A DNA stretch of 36,738 bases from Peptococcaceae bacterium UBA7185 (GTDB lineage: Bacteria > Bacillota > Peptococcia > Peptococcales > Peptococcaceae), in NCBI GenBank assembly GCA_002491065.1, contig DKVF01000099.1, positions 1,736 through 38,473 of the forward strand, given 5' to 3'. The notes under the pieces were generated by a model. That model had not been told where the DNA came from, ran no database searches, and worked only from the letters and a program-made list of their open reading frames with translations. Position numbers and translations under genes: made by a program. Every line of letters begins with the position of its first letter. The first letter of the stretch is position 1. Of the stretch, positions 7,676 to 15,155 are shown in pieces.

Positions 7676-8767
7676 TCACACATTGAAGCGGAACAACATA
7701 ATATCGCCGTCTTGTACCACATAATCTTTTCCCTCAATGCGCACAAGCCCTTTTTCTTTGGCAGCATTATAAGTGCCGCATTGGTACAAATCCTGATATG
7801 AAACTACTTCGGCGCGAATAAAGCCTCTCTCAAAATCAGAGTGAATTTTACCGGCTGCTCCAGGCGCCTTAGTGCCTTTGGTGATGGTCCAGGCTTTTAC
7901 CTCTTTCGGTCCGGCAGTGAGATAACTGAGCAGACCGAGAAGTTTATAGCTGGCAGCGATGATGCGGTCCAGACCAGATTGGTTGATGCCCAGCTCTTCC
8001 AAAAACATTTGCTTTTCTTCTTCGTCCAGTTCGGCAATCTCTTGCTCAATCTGTGCGCAAACGATAAATACTTCAGAATTTTCTTCGCTGGCAAAAGCTT
8101 TTACCTGCTCTACATAGGCATTGCCGTCGGCCAACTCATCCTCTTTTACGTTTGCGGCATAGAGTACAGGCTTATAGGTTAAAAGATTCATTTCCTTTAA
8201 GATTGCCGTTTCCTCTTCATTATCTGGGGTAAAACGGCGGGCAACCTGTCCGTCCTCTAAATGGGCTTTTAAGCGTTCCAGTAATTTCGCTTCGGCAATC
8301 AACGCCTTATCGCCACTCTTTTGACCTTTTTGTGCTTTCAGCAGGCGGCGTTCCAACACTTCCAGATCGGAGAAAATTAACTCCAGGTTAATCGTTTCAA
8401 TATCACGGATAGGATCGACGGAACCTTCCACGTGAATGACATTGCTGTCATCAAAACAACGTACTACATGTACAATTGCGTCTACCTCGCGAATGTGTGC
8501 TAAAAACTGATTGCCCAATCCTTCTCCCTTGCTGGCGCCCCGTACTAATCCGGCAATATCCACAAATTCGATTACAGCAGGAACAACCTTCTCTGTGTGA
8601 TATAAATCAGCAAGCCAAAATAAGCGTGCGTCAGGGACGGCTACCACTCCCACATTGGGGTCAATTGTGCAGAATGGATAGTTGGCTGATTCGGCTCCCG
8701 CTTTGGTCAAGGCGTTGAACAGCGTGCTTTTTCCCACATTTGGTAGACCGACAATTCCTAATTTCAT
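7676..8767 (-). CDS. ychF: Redox-regulated ATPase YchF (Obg-family)
   Basis: The 363-residue length and motifs fit YchF. The P-loop is GLPNVGKSTLFNALTKAG at residues 6-23, the switch region is DIAGLVRGASKGEGLGNQFLAHIREVD, and an N-x-x-E element (NVKEDELADG, near 207) replaces the usual NKxD of GTPases, which is why YchF prefers ATP. The C-terminal TGS domain ends in QDGDIMLFRFNV. The protein is universal, binds ribosomes and is linked to stress responses. AGGAAGG precedes the ATG. It is monocistronic with its own terminator. The sequence looks unremarkable. Confidence 0.97.
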   Translation of the reverse strand: MKLGIVGLPNVGKSTLFNALTKAGAESANYPFCTIDPNVGVVAVPDARLFWLADLYHTEKVVPAVIEFVDIAGLVRGASKGEGLGNQFLAHIREVDAIVHVVRCFDDSNVIHVEGSVDPIRDIETINLELIFSDLEVLERRLLKAQKGQKSGDKALIAEAKLLERLKAHLEDGQVARRFTPDNEEETAILKEMNLLTYKPVLYAANVKEDELADGNAYVEQVKAFASEENSEVFIVCAQIEQEIAELDEEEKQMFLEELGINQSGLDRIIAASYKLLGLLSYLTAGPKEVKAWTITKGTKAPGAAGKIHSDFERGFIRAEVVSYQDLYQCGTYNAAKEKGLVRIEGKDYVVQDGDIMLFRFNV

Positions 8768-9069
8768 AACTACGAACCTTCCTCTTTTTCAAAATATCTT
8801 TATCCTAACAGTACCTTTTATTATAGGAGATTTTGTGATAACATTCAATTGAAAAATAAAAAAATCCAGTTTTTTGCGAGGATTTTTATGGGAAATTGTG
8901 ACCCCATTGAAATACGAAATTAAAATAGAAAAGTGCAGGTCAAAGTCAAAAAAGGTGATTTGGAGAGGACTACGGTCGTCATTTGTGGGAAAAATATTGA
9001 TATAAAATACAAAAATCGAATTTTTCCAAATTTTTATACCATCTGGAGAGAAATTTTTTTCAAAAGTGC
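8768..9069. other. AT-rich intergenic region between ychF and the tRNA-like gene
   Basis: About 300 bases without a supported gene. It holds AT-rich promoter-like sequence for ychF on the reverse strand and a CtsR-like GGTCAAA heptad near 8938, whose second heptad is not correctly spaced. I found no reading frame, repeat or convincing RNA fold here. Confidence 0.5.
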
Positions 9070-9098
9070 TTGCCCATAGACTAAATACTTGTTATAAT
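9070..9098 (+). promoter_or_regulatory. Promoter of the tRNA-His-like RNA gene
   Basis: TTGCCC (9070-9075), exactly 17 bases, then a perfect TATAAT (9093-9098). Transcription would begin near 9105, about ten bases before the tRNA-like fold. Confidence 0.75.
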
Positions 9099-9114
9099 AT
9101 AATCAATCCGAAAA

Positions 9115-9184
9115 GAAAATGTGGTGAAATGGAATCACACAGGTTGTGGCACCTGAGGTATGGGTTCGAGTCCCGTCTTTTTCT
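9115..9184 (+). tRNA. tRNA-His(GTG)-like gene, atypical or degenerate
   Basis: The 69-base cloverleaf has an acceptor GAAAATG/CTTTTTC with one T-T mismatch, extendable by an A-T pair at 9114/9184, and a D arm GTGA/TCAC with a GG in a seven-base loop. The T arm is perfect, with loop TTCGAGT. The anticodon arm is one base short: CAGG/CCTG around TTGTGGCA places GTG (His) in an eight-base loop, or a five-base-pair stem leaves only a six-base loop. The variable region has four bases. The discriminator position is T, not the C expected for bacterial tRNA-His, and no G-1 is evident. A strong promoter and a terminator flank it. It could be a pseudo-tRNA, a tRNA mimic, or a true but divergent tRNA-His. 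Confidence 0.6.
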
Positions 9185-9190
9185 GTCGTG

Positions 9191-9218
9191 ACGCACCTCC
9201 TATGGGTGCGTTTTTTTT
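9191..9218 (+). terminator. Terminator of the tRNA-like gene
   Basis: ACGCACC pairs with GGTGCGT (9205-9211), with one further T-G pair inside, and eight Ts follow. It lies seven bases beyond the tRNA-like fold and defines a transcript of roughly 110 nucleotides. Confidence 0.88.
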
Positions 9219-9390
9219 GTGCCGTTTTTATCGTTGTGTAAAAAATGCTTAACGTAGGCGCTGTGCCATGATAGAATCATCAGCAAATTTTGCTGGATTG
9301 AAAGGCGCCAGAAAAGATCTGCTGCACTTGGTGAAAGCTTTGCCCGATTGGGGCACATAAAAATAATTAGATGAATTAAATAACGAAATC

Positions 9391-9423
9391 AAGCCCCCTG
9401 TAACAATGATGCACAGGGGGCTT
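9391..9423. terminator. Isolated GC-rich hairpin
   Basis: AAGCCCCCTG and CAGGGGGCTT form a perfect stem around a 13-base loop. T content after it is modest on both strands. The 170 bases to its left hold no recognisable gene. It may be a backup terminator for tRNA-Leu on the reverse strand, or a remnant of a lost gene. Confidence 0.45.
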
Positions 9424-9446
9424 GTTATGTATTGTATCATCACATA

Positions 9447-9484
9447 ACAAAAAAGAACCATCATTGCTTTCAACGATGGTTCTT
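9447..9484 (-). terminator. Terminator of tRNA-Leu
   Basis: On the reverse strand AAGAACCATC pairs with GATGGTTCTT around a 12-base loop and is followed by T residues. It begins a few bases after the tRNA 3' end. Confidence 0.85.
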
Positions 9485-9489
9485 CAAGT

Positions 9490-9572
9490 GCCGGTGATCG
9501 GGGTCGAACCGATACGGTATCGCTACCGCGGGATTTTGAGTCCCGTGCGTCTGCCAATTCCGCCACACCGGC
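9490..9572 (-). tRNA. tRNA-Leu (anticodon CAA)
   Basis: An 83-base class II tRNA. The acceptor is GCCGGTG/CACCGGC with discriminator A. The D arm contains GGCGGAATTGGCAGACGC, typical of tRNA-Leu. The anticodon stem CGGGA/TCCCG encloses CTCAAAA (anticodon CAA), a long variable arm follows (CGGTAGCGATACCG), and the T loop is TTCGACC. CCA is not encoded. A protein-like frame across it is the familiar spurious translation of tRNA-Leu. Confidence 0.97.
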
Positions 9573-9590
9573 AAGTAGATTACTTAGAAT

Positions 9591-9619
9591 ATTATAAGAA
9601 AAAGGAAGAGACTTGTCAA
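9591..9619 (-). promoter_or_regulatory. Consensus promoter of tRNA-Leu
   Basis: On the reverse strand there is a perfect TTGACA (9619-9614), exactly 17 bases, then a perfect TATAAT (9596-9591), 19 bases before the tRNA. The -35 element overlaps the outer end of the large palindrome at 9617-9662. Confidence 0.92.
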
Positions 9620-9662
9620 CACCTTTTTTAAAATTTTTCTTAAAATTTTAAAAAAGGTGTTG
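9617..9662. repeat. Perfect 20-bp inverted repeat after lysR
   Basis: AACACCTTTTTTAAAATTTT (9618-9637) is exactly complementary to 9642-9661, and one more C-G pair extends the stem. The loop is only four bases. It sits just past the stop of the reverse-strand lysR gene and may end that transcript, while its outer end overlaps the -35 box of tRNA-Leu. Confidence 0.8.
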
Positions 9663-9677
9663 TCACAAGGATATGCC

Positions 9678-10619
9678 TCAACGTAATTGTGCGATTAGAT
9701 TGCGTAATTCTGTCATGAAAAAATCGGCATTTTCGGAAAGTGGCTGCTCTTTCTTTTTTACCATGCCAAAAATAATCTGTATATTATCGCGAAGCGGTAC
9801 AATAGGAATATTTTCAATATAATTTATAGGATGTTCAAAAATTTCAAATTGTACGACAATGGCAATGGCGATGCCATTTTTTATTTTTTCACAAAAGACG
9901 TCGTAATTATTTTCTATCGTTTCATTAAAATCTAATTTGCAAATATCCGTAATGAGATGGCCCAGGTCGTTGAAATAATTTTGTTTATGGTAGGAACAAA
10001 CAGGATATTTGACAATTTTCTTCAGAGAAGTGCTGTCGTATTTGATAAAATCATAGCTTTCATTGGCCATGACCACAAGCCTTCCATAAAAAAGCGGCTC
10101 AAAAACCAGATCAGGCGGTAATTCACCGACAAACTCATGGTTCCTTTTTGTACGGTAAACAAATCCAAGCTCATTTTCTCCATTGCTGAGTTTAGCAAAT
10201 AAATCTTCCTTGGAAACCTCGCTCAGATTTATTTTTAAATGAGGCTGTTCGCGATACTGCACGCAAATTAGTTGCGCTAAAATGGGATTGTTATTGCCTA
10301 GAATATTGGTGACGATATTTAGTGTACCCTTGCGCAGGAGCGTATTGTTTTGCTTTGCGCTCAGAGTGGCATGACAGGTATGTTTCCGGGAGTCTATTTC
10401 AGATAAAAATTTTTCCGCCAGATTTATCAGCCAGAGGCCGTCCTCCGTTAAGGAAACGCCTTTGCAGGAGCGATTAAGCAGAGGAAATCCCAGTTCATCC
10501 TCCAGCTTTTTCAGGGAAATGCTGATAGCCTGTGGCGTGATAAACAGCTTTTCACTGGCTAAGGTGATAGAGGTATTTTTGCTGACTTCAATTAAATAGC
10601 GCAACTGTTCCGTATCCAT
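9678..10619 (-). CDS. LysR-family transcriptional regulator
   Basis: A 313-residue regulator. The winged helix-turn-helix occupies residues 1-60 (TEQLRYLIEVSKNTSITLASEKL, then FITPQAISISLKKLEDELG), followed by a linker helix and a substrate-binding domain from about 95. I chose the ATG at 10619 because AGGAGGTG lies eight bases upstream; a longer frame to 10640 has no such site. It is divergent from the AlkP-type phosphohydrolase gene, the usual arrangement for a LysR regulator and its target. Its C-terminal half closely resembles the truncated regulator at 16934-17445, which has the same neighbour. The effector is unknown. Confidence 0.9.
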   Translation of the reverse strand: MDTEQLRYLIEVSKNTSITLASEKLFITPQAISISLKKLEDELGFPLLNRSCKGVSLTEDGLWLINLAEKFLSEIDSRKHTCHATLSAKQNNTLLRKGTLNIVTNILGNNNPILAQLICVQYREQPHLKINLSEVSKEDLFAKLSNGENELGFVYRTKRNHEFVGELPPDLVFEPLFYGRLVVMANESYDFIKYDSTSLKKIVKYPVCSYHKQNYFNDLGHLITDICKLDFNETIENNYDVFCEKIKNGIAIAIVVQFEIFEHPINYIENIPIVPLRDNIQIIFGMVKKKEQPLSENADFFMTELRNLIAQLR

Positions 10620-10690
10620 GAAAGAAGGCACCTCCTGCATGCTATGGTGTAAAAGTTATTTACAGGTTCAAAAAAATGTTGGAAAATTAC

Positions 10691-10718
10691 TTGATTCTCA
10701 AAGTGATAGATATAGTAT
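10691..10718 (+). promoter_or_regulatory. Possible promoter of the AlkP-type gene
   Basis: TTGATT (10691-10696) and TAGTAT (10713-10718) are 16 bases apart in the lysR/phosphohydrolase intergenic region. A 14-base palindrome, ACAAAAAATTTTGT, follows near 10741 and could bind a regulator. Both matches are modest. Confidence 0.35.
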
Positions 10719-10774
10719 AACATAAACTCATTGGAAGTAAACAAAAAATTTTGTTACAAGAAGGAGTGGCTATC

Positions 10775-12811
10775 ATGTTGACAAAAAAACTAGTTGTACT
10801 GGGAATTGACGGTATGGACCCAAGGCTCACCAAATATTTGATGGATAAGGGCGAAATGCCGGCAATGAAAGAATTGGTTGAACGGGGTGCGTGCCGTGAA
10901 GATTTGAGATTGCTGGGTGGAATGCCTACCATCACGCCGCCTATGTGGACAACCTTATCTACCGGCGCGTATGCGTCCACCCATGGAATTACAGGCTTTT
11001 GGAATATTGATCCGACAGACCACAGCAAATTGGTATATGCGTTGGACTCCACCGTTTGCAAAGCAGAACAGGTATGGAATGGGATTGCAGAAGCTGGGTA
11101 CAAAACGTTGGTATGGCACTGGCCGGGTTCCAGCTGGCCTCCAACCAGTGACAGCCCAAATCTGGCTGTTGTAGATGGCGTTCAGCCTGGTTTTATAGGA
11201 TTTGGGACTGGTATGCGTGATGATGAAGTATTGGTCACAGCCTCTACTCAGGTAGATACGATAAAGTTCATGCCAAAAGCAGGACACAATAATACTGGTG
11301 CCGGCTGTATTTTATCTGATGTAGATATTAAAGAAGAATCTGCTGGATCAAAAGCTGCTGGAGATGCATGTCAAAATGCAGGTGCCAGTGTGGAAAATAT
11401 TATGTTGACCTTAGAAGATGGGGAATTTTCAATTGAGAATATGCCATATAATGCTGCGAAATCTACTTTAAAAGATGCCAGCGGATGGGTAAATGCACCG
11501 GCGGACGCAAAAGAATTTATCGCAACCATGTGCAACGGTCTGGTGCGCAGACCGTGTCTGCTCTTAAAGAATGAGGCAGGGGAATATGACACGGTGGCCT
11601 TGTATAGAAGCAAAAAAGAGGAAAATCCACTGGCGGTTGCGAAGTATCATGAGTTTTCTCCATTTTATCTGGACGAGGTCGTAAAAGAGGATGGAAGCAA
11701 AATCACCTGTGCGCGGAGTATAAGCTTTGTATATCATAATGAGGATTTCAGCACAATTAGTATTTGGATCAACCGTGCCAATGATATTACGGACGATGCC
11801 GCATGGCATCCCAAATCCCTGCACAAAGAAGTGACGGACAATGTTGGTTATTGGAGCTTTACCAGCGGTCTGGGTGGGAAAAATACCTATTACAGCGAAC
11901 ATCTGATGCTGCCGACGTGGGAAATCTACAACAACTGGCAGGCCGCTTGCCTGAAATATTTTATGGATGAAGAAAAATTTGACGTCATCTTCTCCCACCT
12001 GCACAATGTGGATGGAATCGGTCATAATATCTGGCCCCACGGGCACAAAAACAATCATACTAATCCGGAGGATGTAGAAAAGAATCACGAATTGATGGCG
12101 GAAACATATCGTCAGACTGACCGTTATCTGGCGCAATTCTTAGGCTATCTGGATGAAGGCTGGACCATTATTGTAACGTCCGACCATGGTTTGATTTGCG
12201 ATACCAATGAAGAGGGACCGGCTTTGATCGGCGACGCCTTTGGGGTAAACGCAAAGATTATGAGTGATATCGGACTGACTGTATTAAAGCAGGATGAAAA
12301 TGGCGATGTACTGAAGGAGATTGACTGGAGCAGGACGAAAGCAATCGCAACAGGCACAAATCACATTTTCCTGAACCTGAAAGGAAGAGATCCGCAGGGG
12401 ATTGTAGAGCCGGAGGATCAGTATCAGGTGGAAGAAGAAATTATTGATGCATTGTACAATTACAGAGATCCAAAAACCGGCAGACGGGTAATTGCGCTGG
12501 CCTTGAGAAACAGAGATGCGCTTGTGATGGGCTGCGGTCAGGAAGGCTGGGGCGACATTGTGTTCTTCCCAGAGGATGGCTTCCATAGAGTTCATGGGGA
12601 AGCCTTGAGTACAAGAATGGACCACGGTGGTCATCATACTTCTGTATCGCCAATCTTTGTGGCAGCAGGTCCCGGCATAAAAGAAGGCTGCAAAACAACA
12701 CGTGTACTGCGCCAGGTAGATGTCGCGCCGACAATTGCGACATTATTGGGCGTAAGAATGCCTGCGCAGTGTGAAGGCGCGCCAATGTATCAGATTTTTG
12801 ACGAAAAATAA
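10775..12811 (+). CDS. AlkP-superfamily phosphohydrolase/phosphodiesterase (COG3379-like)
   Basis: A 678-residue cytosolic protein (no signal peptide) of the type I phosphodiesterase/nucleotide pyrophosphatase branch. Metal-site and nucleophile motifs are complete: D12 in LGIDGMD, T54 in PTITPPMWTTLSTGAY, D413 and H417 in HNVDGIGH, D470 and H471 in TSDHGL, and a C-terminal His in MDHGGHHTS (H617 or H620). It should hydrolyse a phosphate mono- or diester, or possibly a phosphonate or sulfate ester; the substrate is not evident. AAGGAGTGG precedes the ATG. It is divergent from a LysR gene and followed by an SLC13 transporter gene, which suggests a regulated uptake-and-hydrolysis unit. A truncated paralogue lies at 17446-19377. 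Confidence 0.88.
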   Translation: MLTKKLVVLGIDGMDPRLTKYLMDKGEMPAMKELVERGACREDLRLLGGMPTITPPMWTTLSTGAYASTHGITGFWNIDPTDHSKLVYALDSTVCKAEQVWNGIAEAGYKTLVWHWPGSSWPPTSDSPNLAVVDGVQPGFIGFGTGMRDDEVLVTASTQVDTIKFMPKAGHNNTGAGCILSDVDIKEESAGSKAAGDACQNAGASVENIMLTLEDGEFSIENMPYNAAKSTLKDASGWVNAPADAKEFIATMCNGLVRRPCLLLKNEAGEYDTVALYRSKKEENPLAVAKYHEFSPFYLDEVVKEDGSKITCARSISFVYHNEDFSTISIWINRANDITDDAAWHPKSLHKEVTDNVGYWSFTSGLGGKNTYYSEHLMLPTWEIYNNWQAACLKYFMDEEKFDVIFSHLHNVDGIGHNIWPHGHKNNHTNPEDVEKNHELMAETYRQTDRYLAQFLGYLDEGWTIIVTSDHGLICDTNEEGPALIGDAFGVNAKIMSDIGLTVLKQDENGDVLKEIDWSRTKAIATGTNHIFLNLKGRDPQGIVEPEDQYQVEEEIIDALYNYRDPKTGRRVIALALRNRDALVMGCGQEGWGDIVFFPEDGFHRVHGEALSTRMDHGGHHTSVSPIFVAAGPGIKEGCKTTRVLRQVDVAPTIATLLGVRMPAQCEGAPMYQIFDEK

Positions 12812-12859
12812 GATGGACATTAAATATTTAGCAAACTGTTTGAAGCACTAAAATGAAAA

Positions 12860-12912
12860 GTATTGTTCCGGTAGCTATAGGGAGGCGCTTCTATAGCTAC
12901 CGGATACAATAC
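12860..12912. repeat. Long imperfect inverted repeat between the hydrolase and transporter genes
   Basis: Positions 12861-12880 and 12891-12911 pair as TATTGT plus TCCGGTAGCTATAG with CTATAGCTACCGGA plus ACAATA; a single T is bulged and the loop has ten bases. No T run follows, so it is not a standard intrinsic terminator. The rest of the 328-base gap (12812-13139) shows only AT-rich sequence and the ribosome-binding site AAAAGGAG of the transporter. Confidence 0.75.
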
Positions 12913-13139
12913 GCAATTACGTAAAAAATCTATTCATTTCCAAATAAAAAACAAATATCGCATAGAGTGAAATTATCCGAAAAACCATACATTTTAAGAA
13001 TACAACTGCTTGCGCTAAATATGGTATATTGATTTTTGAATATAATTACATAAACAACTTTTCCCAGTCGTTTTTTCTGTATAAAAAAGTATATTTTTTA
13101 AGAATAATTCTAGCTTCTATAAGAAAAGGAGTTGTCTTT

Positions 13140-14590
13140 ATGTCAGAAAAAACGGCGCAATTTCCAAAACAGATTCACATTCTCATTACAGTGTTATTAA
13201 TGTTTGGCATTGGATTTATCCCGCCCGTTTCCCAATTAACGGTAACAGGCATGAAAATTATAGGTGTTTTAGCTGGGACAATCTATGGCGTTACGTTTTG
13301 TGCGCCTGCCTGGCCCTGCTTATTGAGTATGGTGGCGCTGGCAGCGTTGGGCGTGGCCCCCGTGGGCACAATTTTGGCCACAGGAATCGGCAGCGATTCT
13401 GTGATGCTGATGCTGTTTTTCTTCATCTTTGTTGCGGTTATGGAGCAGAATAAAATTACAGAGTTTCTCGCTACTGGTTAATGAGCAGAAATTTTGTAAA
13501 AGGCCGTCCGTGGTTATTTTCCTATATTATGATTATCGGAACGATGTTTACTGGTGCATTTGGTTCCAGTTTTCCGGCAATGATTGTATTTTGGGGAATT
13601 TTGATATCTGTATGTAAGATGTATGATATGAAGCCATTTACAAAATATCCAACCTTGATGTTTATCGGAATTTGTATTGGCGGGTTAGCCAGTTCTTCTA
13701 CCTGGTTATTTCGCGGAAACCCGTTGTTTATAAATAGTATGATTAAACAGATTTCTGAAGGAGCTTTTTATTTGAATTTCGGCATTTATGCCACATTTAG
13801 CTTTGTGATGTGGATGATTGTCATTGCAGGATATATTCTCTTGTGCAAGTATGCTTTCAGAGTAGATGTGGGAGCACTGTCCAATATTGATGACTCTGTA
13901 ATTGACAAATCGTATTTAAAGTTGAATAAAAAACAGAAAGTTACCCTTATGTATATGGTTCTGGTATTAGTTGTGTATTGCGGAATCGGTTTTACACCGG
14001 CACAGAGCGCAGCAGGACAGTATTTAGCTAGTTTCGGCATGACGTTGCCGATTGTGTTGATTTTAGCACTTATGGCGATTACAAAAGTAGATGGAGAAGT
14101 TATTATGGATATTCCTAGTGCGGGAAAACATGGTGTTGTATGGGATACAATTATCTTATCCGGTGCATTATTGGCAATTTCAACAATTATGATGACATCA
14201 GATACTGGTGTTGCACAGTCAATTCTGGCAATACTAAGCCCTGTATTTGCAGGAAGGGGAACTATCTTCATGTGTGTTGTGATTGTAATAATATCTGTAG
14301 TTTTAACAAACATTATGGCAAATACAACAGTAGGTTTGATGTTTACTCCAGTCATTTATAGTTTTGCTATGAGTATGGGTTTCAATCCCATGCCGTTAAT
14401 TGCCATGATGTTAGTCAGCATTCACATTGCTTATCTGACGCCGGCTGCCTCTCCCTTTGCTTCGCTGCTGTTTGGGTTCAGCGATTGGGTGCATGCAAAG
14501 GATATTTACAAATATGGCGGTCTGGCCTGCATCGGTATGGTGATTGTATTCTTAGTACTGGGAATTCCTTTGAGCAATATTTTCTTTTAA
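13140..14590 (+). pseudogene. SLC13/DASS-family anion transporter, split by a frameshift
   Basis: The first reading frame (13140-13481) begins MSEKTAQFPKQIHILITVLL and stops after EFLATG; the second (13481-14590) continues at SRNFVKGRPWLFSY. Read across the junction with one extra base, the segment becomes a normal A-T-W-L-M-S-R helix end, so a single-base loss near 13475 explains the split. Together they give about 480 residues and ten to twelve membrane helices. VVLTNIMANTTVGLMF resembles the second N-T substrate motif of SLC13 carriers (di- and tricarboxylates, sulfate). The stop and start overlap as TAATG, so coupled translation of two pieces cannot be excluded. A sequencing error is the other explanation. 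It follows the AlkP-type gene. Confidence 0.75.
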
Positions 14591-14651
14591 TAAAAACAGT
14601 ATGTAATATAAAATCATCGGCGTTATGAAACGTAGTAACGGGAAAGAATTG

Positions 14652-14694
14652 AAATTGCTCGATCAGGCAATAATGCTTGGTTGGGCAATTTTTT
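14652..14694 (+). terminator. Terminator or attenuator touching the next ribosome-binding site
   Basis: AAATTGCTCGATCAGGCA pairs over 18 positions (four G-U pairs) with TGCTTGGTTGGGCAATTT around a four-base loop and runs into TTTTTT. The ribosome-binding site GAGGAGG of the next gene starts at 14695. It may simply end the transporter transcript, or control the zinc-ribbon operon. Confidence 0.7.
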
Positions 14695-14709
14695 GAGGAG
14701 GCAGATATT

Positions 14710-15144
14710 ATGATTAGTCAGTTTAATACATCGAGCCGATTGCAAGAACTGACAGGCAGAGTAAAGCGTTGCTGCTGTCGGTATTGCGGCAGTCCATTGG
14801 AACTAAAGCGAATTACGTTCAGTCATTTTGAGGATTCACGGATAGAAATTTTCTGTACAAAATGTGGGCGGATTGAATATGGTGCAGAGCCCGAGGTCTA
14901 TTTGAGTGCCAAGTATTTTGTGGAACATTTTGATTTTAACTGGTATACCTATTTGGATGATAATGCGCAGACAAAACAAATGACCATTGCCAAGATTTGT
15001 GACATTTTGACATGGCAAAACCAACAGTTGGGATTTCAGGACCAAGATGGTTTTAAGGTGCCAGTGAATATGAAAGAGGAACTACAGGGCCAAAGCATGA
15101 CCATCTCAGATGAAGAACTAAATCAGTTTACGGCAGAAGAATAG
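14710..15144 (+). CDS. Zinc-ribbon protein of unknown function
   Basis: A 144-residue soluble protein. Two Cys pairs about 33 residues apart, CRYCGSPLELKR and FCTKCGRIEYG, form a probable zinc ribbon in the first 60 residues; two extra Cys precede the first pair (RCCCRYC). The remainder is mixed alpha/beta and acidic at the end, with no recognised domain. GAGGAGG lies eight bases before the ATG at 14710; an upstream in-frame start at 14677 falls inside the hairpin and is unlikely. It is the first of three tightly spaced genes with an ABC ATPase 11 bases downstream. I do not recognise its function. Confidence 0.78.
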   Translation: MISQFNTSSRLQELTGRVKRCCCRYCGSPLELKRITFSHFEDSRIEIFCTKCGRIEYGAEPEVYLSAKYFVEHFDFNWYTYLDDNAQTKQMTIAKICDILTWQNQQLGFQDQDGFKVPVNMKEELQGQSMTISDEELNQFTAEE

Positions 15145-15155
15145 GCGGTGAAAAA

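Noticed and set aside
8936..8965. CtsR-like heptads (GGTCAAAGTCAAA)
   Set aside because: The second heptad overlaps the first instead of lying three bases away, and no heat-shock gene is adjacent.
9115..9184. tRNA-Sec or tRNA-Pyl for the unusual tRNA
   Set aside because: The anticodon is GTG, not TCA or CTA, there is no long variable arm, and the acceptor and T stems are close to standard length.
9249..9566. A 105-codon reverse-strand frame beginning MAELADARDSKSRG
   Set aside because: It is the well-known spurious translation of a tRNA-Leu gene and runs through the tRNA and its terminator.
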